64,000 nucleotides of DNA. Source: Planctomycetaceae bacterium (GTDB taxonomy: Bacteria > Planctomycetota > Planctomycetia > Pirellulales > Pirellulaceae). Both the position numbers and the translations under genes were made by a program. Below the pieces are notes generated by a model, which searched no databases, was not told the DNA's origin, and saw only the letters and a program-made list of their open reading frames with translations. The stretch spans positions 124,001-188,000 of the forward strand of contig JAIYDN010000052.1 of assembly GCA_027487485.1 (NCBI GenBank), read 5' to 3'. This document shows, piece after piece, positions 35,006-43,252 of the stretch. The first letter of the stretch is position 1. Every line of letters starts with the position of its first letter.

Positions 35006-35087
35006 GATTGTCTTTCCCTCGAAAATCTAGTTGCGCCAACGATTTGTTAATGCTTACGAAATCTGGAATTCTGAGTCCATAGAGGAT

Positions 35088-36179
35088 TTACTGCTTCAGT
35101 GCCTTAGTCAAATCGGCGATGGACTTACCCTGCACTTGGTAAACATATTTCAACACCTCGGCGACAGCTGCATATTCCGTAACTGGAATCGGGTGACCGA
35201 TTTCGACTTGCTTGAACAGTGCCTGCGCCAGCGGTTTGCGTTCAATGATGGGAATCCCGTTTTCCAACGCGATTTTACGGATACGAGCCGCAACCAAGCT
35301 TGCCCCTTTTGCCAAAACGATCGGAGCCTTCATTGTGAGCGGATCGTATTTGAGTGCGATCGCGAGCTCGGTGGGGTTCGTGACGACGACGTCTGCTTTA
35401 GGCACATCCGAATTCAAACGCTGGGCTGCGAGATCCCGCTGGACTTTGCGTCGACGGGATTTGATTTGCGGATCCCCCTGAGTCATCTTCATTTCTTCCC
35501 GAAGCTCTTCATCGGTCATCATTAAATCTTGTTCGTATTTCCATCGCTGGAACCCATAGTCGATAACCGATAGAACCAAGAGAGCTGCCGCTACATTGCG
35601 GCAAAGATCGATCATGGTCGTCCAAACGAATTGCCCCACCGCTTCAATATTGGTTGACCCAAGTGCCAAGATTGAATCCCAACGCGACCAAACCCCAGAC
35701 AACAGGATCCCAAATACTAGCCCGATTTTGATCATTCCAAAACCAAGTCGCGAAACGTTGACAATGGTAAAGAGCCGCTGAAATCCAGAGATTGGATTAA
35801 TACGTGAAAAGTCAATTCCAAGCTTATCAGGGAGCCAAAGAGGCCCTACCTGTGCGTAATGAACCACCAAGGAAGTTAAGAGCATTCCACCCATCAAAGG
35901 CAGGATTGCAAATCCCCCTTTTCCTGTAAGCTGAACCAATTGAATAATCGCAGAACGCGCGTCCGCACTGGGATCGAACGGTTTTTCAAGCTCGTCGCTG
36001 ACAAGATGAGCCATGATCTGGAACATCATGGGGCCCGTAAAATCCAACAAGATGACACCGATCAACAACAAGACTGCCGACGAAAGGTCCTGGCTGCGAG
36101 CGACGTTTCCATCTTCACGTGCTTTTTGCCGACGATAGTCGGTCGCCTCGTGTTTTTTATCACCAGCGCTATCCGCCAC
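35088..36179 (-). CDS. flhB: Flagellar export switch protein FlhB
   Basis: A 363-residue membrane component of the flagellar type III export gate that switches substrate class after self-cleavage. The N-terminus 'KKHEATDYRRQKAREDGNVA' is typical (ATxxKxxxARExGxVxxS), followed by four membrane helices. The cytoplasmic domain carries 'VVVTNPTELAIALKYDP'. The usual NPTH is NPTE here (268-271), so the His next to the cleavage site is lost. The C-terminal 'KGASLVAARIRKIALENGIP' is well conserved. The start overlaps the end of fliR by 11 bp. Confidence 0.92.
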   Translation of the reverse strand: MADSAGDKKHEATDYRRQKAREDGNVARSQDLSSAVLLLIGVILLDFTGPMMFQIMAHLVSDELEKPFDPSADARSAIIQLVQLTGKGGFAILPLMGGMLLTSLVVHYAQVGPLWLPDKLGIDFSRINPISGFQRLFTIVNVSRLGFGMIKIGLVFGILLSGVWSRWDSILALGSTNIEAVGQFVWTTMIDLCRNVAAALLVLSVIDYGFQRWKYEQDLMMTDEELREEMKMTQGDPQIKSRRRKVQRDLAAQRLNSDVPKADVVVTNPTELAIALKYDPLTMKAPIVLAKGASLVAARIRKIALENGIPIIERKPLAQALFKQVEIGHPIPVTEYAAVAEVLKYVYQVQGKSIADLTKALKQ

Positions 36180-37011
36180 GCGATGTCTCCTTGGAGCCTA
36201 TTTCGCTTAATGCGTCGGAGCCAGTAGGTGCGAGAAACAAGTTCGTTGTTCGCTCCACCCATTCGACCAGCTCGTTTTGAAAGACCCATCCAATACTGGC
36301 GATCGACATGGCTAGCACCAAGATCATGATGGTGACATTGAGACTGAAACCAATGGCCATGATATTCAGCTGCGGAAGTGTTCTTCCGATAAGAGCCGTC
36401 ACAAAGTTCGCCAGCAACAATGCAATGGCAGGAGGTGCGGCGGCTCGCATTCCTACCGAAACACTATGCAAGAGAAGATCGGGTAAATGGAGCAACCAGT
36501 TTTCCTCCGCCAAGATTCCACCGGCGGGATACAGCTGGAAGCTATCCAAGCAAGCCCCCAGCACAACGCGATGCCCTCCTAAAGTTAAAAACAAAGCCAT
36601 CGCAACCCACGAGAACATTTGACTGATCACGGTAACCGTCTCCTGCGTTGTCGGGTCCGCAGCTTGGGCAACGTCCATGCTGGCAAGGGAGCTGATAACT
36701 TGCCCGCCAATTTGCAAGCTGGTCACAATCATCATCACGGATGTACCATAAAGCACCCCCAGCAATAACTCTTTCGACAGCCCGATAGCCATTCCGACTA
36801 AATGGCCGGGCAGCTCCGTGGAGTTTGCCATCACCAGCGGGGTTACGGCCATAGCAATCGACAAAGCTAACAGAACCTTGACTCGGTTCGGAATGGAGGA
36901 ACCCTGAAGTGGAGGCATCATTGCCAACAACGGACCGGTTCGACTCAATACGCAAAGAAACGTCCACATGGGGCCGTAAAGAAGCGTAGCGATAGGGTCG
37001 ATATCGAACAT
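36169..37011 (-). CDS. fliR: Flagellar export protein FliR
   Basis: A 280-residue inner-membrane subunit of the flagellar export gate. Features are 'FLCVLSRTGPLLAMMPPLQG' early, the amphipathic 'GKELLLGVLYG'-like 'SKELLLGVLYGTSVMMIV', 'LQIGGQVISSLASMDVAQAA', and about six membrane helices. The C-terminus 'LGRTLPQLNIMAIGFSLN'-like 'IGRTLPQLNIMAIGFSLN' is the family signature. It lies 18 bp after fliQ and overlaps flhB by 11 bp. Confidence 0.92.
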   Translation of the reverse strand: MFDIDPIATLLYGPMWTFLCVLSRTGPLLAMMPPLQGSSIPNRVKVLLALSIAMAVTPLVMANSTELPGHLVGMAIGLSKELLLGVLYGTSVMMIVTSLQIGGQVISSLASMDVAQAADPTTQETVTVISQMFSWVAMALFLTLGGHRVVLGACLDSFQLYPAGGILAEENWLLHLPDLLLHSVSVGMRAAAPPAIALLLANFVTALIGRTLPQLNIMAIGFSLNVTIMILVLAMSIASIGWVFQNELVEWVERTTNLFLAPTGSDALSEIGSKETSRGG

Positions 37012-37029
37012 GGTCTAGCGAAGCGCCGG

Positions 37030-37305
37030 TTATCGATCTGAAAGATGAAGCGGAATCTCTTGGAGGAGATTGCTCGTGTATTCCAACATGCGGTCGGTAA
37101 GCCATGGAAGACAAACCACGATTGCCAGAGTCATCGCTACAAGCTTTGGAACCGTACTGACGGTTTGATCTTGAATTTGCGTCAGGGCTTGAATCAAGCC
37201 GATAGCAAGGCCAACCAACATTCCAATCACGAGAAGTGGGGAACCGACCACGAGCGACATCAGGATCGCATCGCGTACAAGATCAATCGCTTCATTGGGT
37301 GACAT
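37030..37305 (-). CDS. fliQ: Flagellar export protein FliQ
   Basis: A 91-residue subunit of the flagellar export gate with two membrane helices ('AILMSLVVGSPLLVIGMLVG' and 'VPKLVAMTLAIVVCLPWL') and the conserved loop 'GLIQALTQIQDQT' that lines the export channel entrance. Full length. It lies 60 bp downstream of fliP and 18 bp upstream of fliR. Confidence 0.93.
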   Translation of the reverse strand: MSPNEAIDLVRDAILMSLVVGSPLLVIGMLVGLAIGLIQALTQIQDQTVSTVPKLVAMTLAIVVCLPWLTDRMLEYTSNLLQEIPLHLSDR

Positions 37306-37365
37306 GGAATCTTCGCTTTCGCTGGTGCTTTGTTGGTTCGGAGTGAAGTTTGTTGACTTGCCAAG

Positions 37366-38316
37366 CTACGTAAAAGTTCCAAAGCTCGACAGAAGCATTT
37401 GAACGACCAGTCGCCAGCCATCTACAAGAACAAACAATAGTAGCTTGAACGGCATGGAGATCATGGCGGGCGGCAACATCATCATGCCCATCGATACGGT
37501 TACAGATGCAATCACGATGTCTAGAATCAAGAAGGGAAGATAGATCTTAAAGCCCATCAAGAATGCGGTCTTTAGCTCGCTCAACATGTACGCAGGAAGC
37601 AACACTTGAAGCGGTACCTCATCAAAGTTCTTGGGAGGCGGGCTATCGGGCGCGTACCGGCTGTAAAACAAAAATACGTCATCATGATTGTTGGCTACAT
37701 CGATCTGCTGGGACATGAATTGGCGAATAGGAACAACACCCTTTTCCCAAGCTTCCATAGCTGACATCTGACTCCCTTCCCGCGTATATGGCTCGATCGC
37801 ATCCTCGTAAACGCGATTCCAAACGGGGGTCATCACAAACATCGTAATGAACAGCGATATGGACGTGATGACCTGGCTAGGTGGCAATTGCTGAGCCCCA
37901 AGCGCTTGCTTGAGCAATCCGAAAACCACGATGATTCGAACATAGCAAGTCGTCATCAGCAAAATGGCGGGCGCTAAACTCAAAACGGTTAGCAGCAATA
38001 AAATTTGCAACGAGTTCGAAAGGCCTTTCGGACTCAGCCAAGCATCCGGCCCCTCCAATACCTTATCCACCAGTTCATTGCTCTTCGAGGAACCCTCAGT
38101 GCTTACCGCTTTCGAGTTACCAAGTGTCTGTTGCAAGTTCTGTTGGATGGCGTTCTGCAGGCGGGTTTGCGAGCCTTCTTGGGCCATAATTCTCGATTCG
38201 AATCCACCGGAACTCCACAAGAACACGCATGAAACGACGATTGCTTGCAATAACCGACAGGCTATTCTCGCGGGTTTCGCAGGCGGTAAGCCGTTTTGCG
38301 GAAATGTGGGTACCAT
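37366..38316 (-). CDS. fliP: Flagellar export protein FliP
   Basis: A 316-residue core subunit of the flagellar export gate. It has a cleavable signal peptide ('LLQAIVVSCVFLWSSGGF'), a linker, then the conserved block: 'LLLLTVLSLAPAILLMTTCY', 'RIIVVFGLLKQALGAQQLPP', 'FVMTPVWNRVYEDAIEPY', 'AYMLSELKTAFLMGFKIYLP' and 'MGMMMLPPAMISMPFKLLLF'. Full length. It is first of fliP-fliQ-fliR-flhB in transcription order; no other flagellar gene is in the window, so basal body and filament genes lie elsewhere. Confidence 0.95.
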   Translation of the reverse strand: MVPTFPQNGLPPAKPARIACRLLQAIVVSCVFLWSSGGFESRIMAQEGSQTRLQNAIQQNLQQTLGNSKAVSTEGSSKSNELVDKVLEGPDAWLSPKGLSNSLQILLLLTVLSLAPAILLMTTCYVRIIVVFGLLKQALGAQQLPPSQVITSISLFITMFVMTPVWNRVYEDAIEPYTREGSQMSAMEAWEKGVVPIRQFMSQQIDVANNHDDVFLFYSRYAPDSPPPKNFDEVPLQVLLPAYMLSELKTAFLMGFKIYLPFLILDIVIASVTVSMGMMMLPPAMISMPFKLLLFVLVDGWRLVVQMLLSSFGTFT

Positions 38317-38426
38317 GGGTCGTCAGAAAAAAGGTGAACATTTTTTGCAGATTAGCTCATGTACCTTTTTTTGAGACTGGCCGCTACCTTAGTTTTCCGA
38401 CAGCTCGACAGATCAAAATGGATTGC

Positions 38427-38457
38427 TTGCACAATGCTCCTCGACTGTGTGTACAAT
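38427..38457 (+). promoter_or_regulatory. Candidate promoter before the ABC ATPase gene
   Basis: TTGCAC (38427-38432) and TACAAT (38452-38457) resemble -35 and -10 boxes, with a 19-base spacer, 47 bases upstream of the ATG. The spacing is long. It is the best match found in the gap. Confidence 0.3.
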
Positions 38458-38503
38458 CTTCAGACGAATTGAGACTTTCGATGAAACTCGGATCTGCCCA
38501 AAC

Positions 38504-39430
38504 ATGATTGAACTGATTAACTTCGGAAAAGAGTACGGGGATTTTACCGCTGTCCAAGATGTTTCCATGAAAATCGAGGCCGGCGAGCTTTTCGGGTTCA
38601 TTGGCCCAAACGGTGCCGGGAAAAGCACATCCATTCGTTTTCTAGCGACTCTTTTGAAAGCAACTCGCGGGGATGGAATCGTCAACGGGTTCAGTGTTAC
38701 CAAGAATCCCATGGATGTTCGACGAAGTATCGGGTACATGCCGGACGATTTCGGCGTGTACGATGGAATGAAGGTTTGGGAATTTTTGGATTTCTTTGCG
38801 GTCGCCTATAAGATCGGACGGACTCAACGGAAACAGGTCATCGGCGATGTTCTTGAGTTGCTCGACTTGACTCACAAGCGGGACGACTTCGTGAACGGTC
38901 TATCACGAGGCATGAAGCAGCGGCTGTGCTTGGCCAAAACCCTTGTGCATGACCCACCCGTATTGATTTTGGATGAACCCACCAGCGGTCTCGATCCTCG
39001 AGCACGCATCGAAGTGAAGGCGCTGCTCAAAGAACTTCGCCGCATGGGTAAAACCATCCTGATCAGTAGTCACATTCTGTCGGAGTTGGCGGATTGTTGC
39101 ACATCGATCGGCATCATTGAACGCGGCCAGTTGTTGATGCACGGCCCCATCGATTCGGTCTACCGCCAAATCCGACGCAATCGAATTGTGGAGGTTAAGT
39201 TCATTGAGAATCAAGATGCCGGCGTTTCGATTCTTAGAAGCAGTCCCGCACTGCGTGGAATTGAGATCGACGGCAATCGGGCGACCGCCGAGTTAGAAAC
39301 GGACGATGCCGGTTTAGCAGACCTGATGGAGCAACTGATTAAAGGAGGCGTCAGAATGCGATCCTTCAGCGACAAGGATCCTACCTTGGAAGATGTCTTT
39401 ATGCTCGTTACCAAAGGGCTCGTCGCTTAG
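38504..39430 (+). CDS. ABC transporter ATP-binding protein (no permease adjacent)
   Basis: A 308-residue ATPase of the ABC-2 export type. Walker A 'GPNGAGKSTS', signature 'LSRGMKQRL', Walker B 'VLILDEPTSGLD' and the H-loop 'LISSHILSEL' are intact. The segment 'GYMPDDFGVYDGMKVWEFLD' closely matches the second ABC ATPase at 53828, so the two are paralogues. The ATG at 38504 gives 'MIELINFGKEYGDF'; the frame is open further upstream. A tiny frame 'MKLGSAQT' (38481-38507) ends across the start. The downstream gene is a DUF1559 protein, not a permease, so the membrane partner is elsewhere or lost. Confidence 0.9.
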   Translation: MIELINFGKEYGDFTAVQDVSMKIEAGELFGFIGPNGAGKSTSIRFLATLLKATRGDGIVNGFSVTKNPMDVRRSIGYMPDDFGVYDGMKVWEFLDFFAVAYKIGRTQRKQVIGDVLELLDLTHKRDDFVNGLSRGMKQRLCLAKTLVHDPPVLILDEPTSGLDPRARIEVKALLKELRRMGKTILISSHILSELADCCTSIGIIERGQLLMHGPIDSVYRQIRRNRIVEVKFIENQDAGVSILRSSPALRGIEIDGNRATAELETDDAGLADLMEQLIKGGVRMRSFSDKDPTLEDVFMLVTKGLVA

Positions 39431-39590
39431 GTCGATGTTTGGATTTGCTCACCATCGCGAAATAGTCCTCATCTGGAGGATTGGAAAGAGCCCAGCGCTC
39501 ACCGTCATCGCGGCACCGTATAGCTGCATGGCTATTTCTTGATTTTCAGAATTGTCATTCCTGCGACTCGAAGCAACGCTTGACTTGCGA

Positions 39591-39634
39591 TGTAGCCACA
39601 GCTACATTTGTTTGTCATTGTAGCCATTGCTACA
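39591..39634. promoter_or_regulatory. Two tandem operator-like palindromes
   Basis: TGTAGCCACAGCTACA (39591-39606) and TGTAGCCATTGCTACA (39619-39634) share the form TGTAGC-N4-GCTACA, with extra outer pairs (A/T in the first; T/A then A/T in the second). Their centres are 28 bp apart. They lie 42 bp before the DUF1559 start. The form fits a dimeric repressor, perhaps BlaI/MecI-like (TACA/TGTA half sites); the regulator is not in the window. Confidence 0.6.
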
Positions 39635-39675
39635 AATCAACCTGGCCTCAAAGACAAGATCTGGAGAATCGCATC

Positions 39676-40668
39676 GTGAAAATCCACGAACGGTTGGTGC
39701 TGCGCCAAGAGAATGCCTCCAAGGCTTTTACACTGGTAGAGCTACTGGTTGTGATCGCTATCATTGGCATGTTGGTTGGACTTCTTCTTCCGGCAGTTCA
39801 ATCCGCCCGCGAGTCCGCTCGGCGGATGCAAAGCGTCAACAATTTGAAGCAGATTGGGCTCGCCATGCAAAATTATGAAAGTGCGCTTCGCACCTTTCCA
39901 TCTGGCTATGTTTCGAATAGCCACTTGCCCGGAGCTTACGGGGCTACTTTGGATGCCGCCCCGGGGTGGGCTTGGGGGGCGTTGTTACTGCCGTACCTGG
40001 AGCAGACGACACTCCACTCACAGCTCGACTTCAATCTTCCGTGTTGGCATGCGACAAACCAATCGCTGTCGCGGGCTCGAGTTCCTGTGTACTTGAATCC
40101 GGGGGCGGCCAATTACGAAGGGGACACCGTTATCACGGACTCATCGGGTGTCGTCATGGCAAGACTCGGCCGGTCGCACTATGTTGGAAACAGCGGGCAT
40201 GACGAAGCTTGGGGGTACGATCCCCCTGTGCTTGACTGGAAGAGGATCGCGAATGGTCCGCTGTATCGCAATTCGCGGGTTCGCATGGCCGAGGTGACCG
40301 ACGGGTTGTCCAATACTGTTTTTGTAGGCGAGCATACCACCATCAGCGATAAGACATGGGTCGGCGTCGTGCCTGGAAGCTACTCCTGCCCGCTCGATCC
40401 AAGTCGATTCCCCTTCACGGAGTGCGATCATGCAGCGACTTATGTTTTATGCCATTCCGGCCCGGCGGCTGACGAACCCGGAATCGTACATGCGCCTTCG
40501 TTCCCAACGTGCCATGTCTGTCAAATGTATGCACCTTGGAGCGGTGGCGGAGGCAACGTCCTTATGGGGGACGGAAGTGTCCGATACGTGCCAACCACGA
40601 TCAACCTGAACACCTGGGCTGCGATGAATAGCTGCGCCATGGGAGAGGTGTTCTCGGATGGGGAATAA
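39676..40668 (+). CDS. DUF1559 prepilin-like protein
   Basis: A 330-residue exported protein of the planctomycete DUF1559 family. The prepilin-like N-terminus 'KAFTLVELLVVIAIIGMLVG' has the conserved Phe-Thr-Leu-x-Glu cleavage site, followed by 'LPAVQSARESARRMQSVNNL' with a long helix. The body ends with 'GGGGNVLMGDGSVRYV', the H-x9-DG-like motif, with Tyr in place of the His. The function of the family is unknown. The GTG at 39676 is the start: GGAGA lies 8 bases upstream and the leader is then short and basic; upstream in-frame sequence is unlike protein. The two palindromes at 39591 suggest regulation. Its end overlaps the next gene by 11 bp. Confidence 0.85.
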   Translation: MKIHERLVLRQENASKAFTLVELLVVIAIIGMLVGLLLPAVQSARESARRMQSVNNLKQIGLAMQNYESALRTFPSGYVSNSHLPGAYGATLDAAPGWAWGALLLPYLEQTTLHSQLDFNLPCWHATNQSLSRARVPVYLNPGAANYEGDTVITDSSGVVMARLGRSHYVGNSGHDEAWGYDPPVLDWKRIANGPLYRNSRVRMAEVTDGLSNTVFVGEHTTISDKTWVGVVPGSYSCPLDPSRFPFTECDHAATYVLCHSGPAADEPGIVHAPSFPTCHVCQMYAPWSGGGGNVLMGDGSVRYVPTTINLNTWAAMNSCAMGEVFSDGE

Positions 40669-40972
40669 CAAAAACAAAAAACGGATCGGGTTGGTCCTCT
40701 TTTTCTGCTTGTTTTTAGGATGCGGAAGTTATCCTGAAGTCACCAGTCGTGAATCGCTGGAATTGATCAAGCAGGTTTACACCGCTTGCAACACGCGAGA
40801 TGTGAAACGCCTTGAGGAATGCGAAAAGCAACTTGAAAAGTTACGCCTCTCTGGAAAAATTGGACCCAAAGAAGTGGATGCCTTTCGCAAATCATTGGAT
40901 CTTGCTAAAAACGGCGATTGGGAAGAAGCTCAAAATCAGGCGTTGAAATTCGCTCGGGATCAGATTCGGTAA
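40658..40972 (+). CDS. Small predicted lipoprotein
   Basis: A 104-residue protein. The signal 'RIGLVLFFCLFLGC' ends in a lipobox with Cys22. The mature part is mainly helical and charged ('ELIKQVYTACNTRDVKRLEE', 'VDAFRKSLDLAKNGDWEEAQ'), like a short TPR-type hairpin. No family recognised. The ATG overlaps the DUF1559 gene by 11 bp, so the two are probably translated together, a frequent layout for DUF1559 genes. Confidence 0.75.
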   Translation: MGNNKNKKRIGLVLFFCLFLGCGSYPEVTSRESLELIKQVYTACNTRDVKRLEECEKQLEKLRLSGKIGPKEVDAFRKSLDLAKNGDWEEAQNQALKFARDQIR

Positions 40973-40990
40973 AATGAGGTATGCAGTTCG

Positions 40991-41416
40991 TTGTCTAAAC
41001 TACCCTCCACCAAAGATTCGTATTCACGAACTCGCCAGGATCACTCGACCGAAACTGCTGAAGACTACGTAGAGGCAATCTTCGACACGATCGAAGCCAA
41101 AGGGGCCTGTAGAGCCGTCGATCTTGCGGAACAGTTCGGGGTTTCGCATGTTACGGTTTCAAAGATCATTTCCAGGTTAGACACCGACGGTCTCGTGGAA
41201 GCTCCCGCCTACAAACCGATTGGATTGACACCTGAAGGCAAGCTGATGGCAGCAAGGGTTCGCAAACGCCATGAACTTGTTTATTCGTTTCTTATAGCTA
41301 TCGGCGTTGACGCCAAAACGGCCGCGATCGATTCCGAGGGAATCGAGCATCATGTCAGCACCAAGACGCTGGCAAGGATGCGGGCCTTTATTGAAGAACG
41401 CTCCGCAGATCGTTAA
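40991..41416 (+). CDS. MntR/DtxR-type metal-dependent regulator
   Basis: A 141-residue DNA-binding protein. 'TAEDYVEAIFDTIEAKGACR' begins the DtxR/MntR winged helix, with the recognition helix 'SHVTVSKIISRLDTDGLV' and the wing 'YKPIGLTPEGKLMAARVRKR'. The C-terminal dimerisation helices include 'RHELVYSFLIAIGV' and 'DSEGIEHHVS', with Glu/His residues at the metal-binding positions. At this length it is MntR-like without an SH3 domain. MntR proteins repress Mn transport genes when Mn is bound; no transporter lies nearby. The start is the TTG at 40991 with GAGG 11 bases upstream; no in-frame ATG or GTG is nearer the domain. Confidence 0.85.
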   Translation: MSKLPSTKDSYSRTRQDHSTETAEDYVEAIFDTIEAKGACRAVDLAEQFGVSHVTVSKIISRLDTDGLVEAPAYKPIGLTPEGKLMAARVRKRHELVYSFLIAIGVDAKTAAIDSEGIEHHVSTKTLARMRAFIEERSADR

Positions 41417-41459
41417 CCCAATCGAAGCTCAAACCAAAGAGAAAGCCAAACCAGAACGA

Positions 41460-42383
41460 TCACTTAGCGATCGAAGCAATTTGGGTTTCAAGCGTTGCAA
41501 TTTGCGGATCGATTTGTTCGAGCTCGACCGCGTTATTCCCTTGCTCATGCTTGCGAAACAGAAATAGATAGGTTTCGTTCTGGGGTCGATAGCGATGGAA
41601 AAACCAAGCATTCTTTGCATTGATGGTGTTTCGCAGTTCTGTCAACGTGTCCGGCGATGGGATGGACGTAACCCCCAGCTGCTTGCAGATCTCCTGGGCT
41701 GCCGCCTTGTAACCCGATTCGCTCCAATACACACCGTCTAAGGTCAACGTGTCCTTGAGCTGGAACGATTCCAAGTCAACGATCGGAAAATTTTCTGCGT
41801 TGGCGATTTGTTTGGCCTGTTCGTTGTACTGCCGAAGCGCCAGGTTGTAGGCGGCCGTTCGTTCTGGTTCGACCAACGAAGTTGTTTCTCGCTGACGCGG
41901 CAGCAACACAATGACTCGAGACCCTTTTGCCTTGAGATCGTTCACAAGTCGCTGGTAGGCGTCCCGGAATGATTTCAGGCCTCGCTCGCCTTCCCAACAT
42001 TCGTTCTCACCGTAGCACACGATCGAGACGCTCGGTTTGACTAGATCCAGATCTCGCGATAGACGTGAATAGCCATCCGGTCGGGAACCGAAAACAGCCC
42101 GAGCGTCACCGTAGCAGGTATCACCACCCCAGCCCAAATTCCGGTATGTGGTTTCCGGTACAGCCTTGGTGAGAAATGCTTCTAGCCAATCATGTTGCTG
42201 CATGCGTTCGATAAATCCGCCCCCCACCAAGGCGACTCGATCGCCACTTCGAATGGGAGCTGCCGCGGTGTCAGCCGCATTCGCATGGCCGTGCCACCCT
42301 AGCACCAGGGCCATTGCGGCCGAAGCGAGTGTGAAACCGAATATCTTGAAAGGATTGGAGGGAGAGGTGTGGTGCATTTTCAT
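41460..42383 (-). CDS. SGNH/GDSL-hydrolase family protein with lost catalytic residues
   Basis: A 307-residue exported protein. After the signal peptide ('FTLASAAMALVLGWHGHANA') the SGNH blocks can be placed: block I 'RVALVGGGFIERM', block II 'NLGWGGDTCYGDARAVFG', block III 'VCYGENECWEGERG' and block V 'DGVYWSESGYKAAA'. Block I lacks the GDS serine (Gly-Gly-Gly) and block V has Tyr where the His belongs, so ester hydrolysis is unlikely. It is close to a planctomycete group of SGNH-like domains often fused to cytochrome or heme-binding modules; here it stands alone. The ATG overlaps the upstream gene's stop by 4 bp. Confidence 0.8.
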   Translation of the reverse strand: MKMHHTSPSNPFKIFGFTLASAAMALVLGWHGHANAADTAAAPIRSGDRVALVGGGFIERMQQHDWLEAFLTKAVPETTYRNLGWGGDTCYGDARAVFGSRPDGYSRLSRDLDLVKPSVSIVCYGENECWEGERGLKSFRDAYQRLVNDLKAKGSRVIVLLPRQRETTSLVEPERTAAYNLALRQYNEQAKQIANAENFPIVDLESFQLKDTLTLDGVYWSESGYKAAAQEICKQLGVTSIPSPDTLTELRNTINAKNAWFFHRYRPQNETYLFLFRKHEQGNNAVELEQIDPQIATLETQIASIAK

Positions 42384-43078
42384 TTCTCAGGTGGGAAAGA
42401 AGGCGTAAGAACGCTTCTCAAAGATTCCAATAATAGTTGTGGGAGCCCGATCCAATCAACCAAGAATTCCCCAATCTGGGTAAATCCATTCAAGGCAAAA
42501 GAAGCGATGCACCCCGCAACGAAACAATTCGCGGGTGGCAAAAACAACCAACAGAATTTTCTCCCAAGCCGGCGAAGTTCGCTGGTGCCATCTTGGCATT
42601 GAAGCAAAACTGCCGTCAGGTGGTAGCTGATTCCAAACCCTAAAATCAAGCTTCTCAGGGCCTGAAACAGGATCAGCGATACCAGCCACATCAGAATGGT
42701 TGCGGTAGGAATAAAGTACGGGGCAGCTAACATAATCCAGTTGCCTCGCCCCAACCACCGAACACGCGAGCCTTTGTTTTGGTTTTTTCCATACCCCACG
42801 ACGGGATGAAGCATGGCTAATGCCAGCACCGACTGAGTCAGATCCCGCTCCAACTCGACGAACCGACTGGCGAATGACGTTTGGGCCAAAGAAGACCTGG
42901 CCAAAAGCACAAACAGGACCACGCCGATCAAAAACATCAGCAAATAACCAGGAAAAGAGGGGGCTTTGTAGATCAACATGCCCCAGGCGTACAGGGTCAA
43001 TGGCCACGAGACTACAGCAAGGGCTGCGGCTGGCCATTTTGTCCATTCCACCAATTTGTCAATTCTTTTCGAAATCAT
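42380..43078 (-). CDS. Hypothetical membrane protein
   Basis: A 232-residue integral membrane protein with five or so hydrophobic segments, including 'WPAAALAVVSWPLTLYAWGM', 'GYLLMFLIGVVLFVLLA' and 'TATILMWLVSLILFQALRSL'. 'AVLLQCQDGTSELRRLGRKF' is a charged cytoplasmic or periplasmic loop. No enzyme motif is visible, and I do not recognise the family. Its stop overlaps the start of the SGNH-like gene (ATGA), so the two are translated together. Confidence 0.7.
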   Translation of the reverse strand: MISKRIDKLVEWTKWPAAALAVVSWPLTLYAWGMLIYKAPSFPGYLLMFLIGVVLFVLLARSSLAQTSFASRFVELERDLTQSVLALAMLHPVVGYGKNQNKGSRVRWLGRGNWIMLAAPYFIPTATILMWLVSLILFQALRSLILGFGISYHLTAVLLQCQDGTSELRRLGRKFCWLFLPPANCFVAGCIASFALNGFTQIGEFLVDWIGLPQLLLESLRSVLTPSFPPEK

Positions 43079-43252
43079 AACGGTCCTAGTGTAATCGCAA
43101 GTCGAGCCTGATCATCACAAGTCGGGCCCGATTGGTCTCCGGTTGACCTTGGAATTTGGGGTCGGGCGGGTAAGCTTTTCAGTCAGGGTCTGGGCGTTAT
43201 TCGAATACGCCTAACTTATGTTCGAAAATGAGCAAGAAAAACGAGAAAGTTC

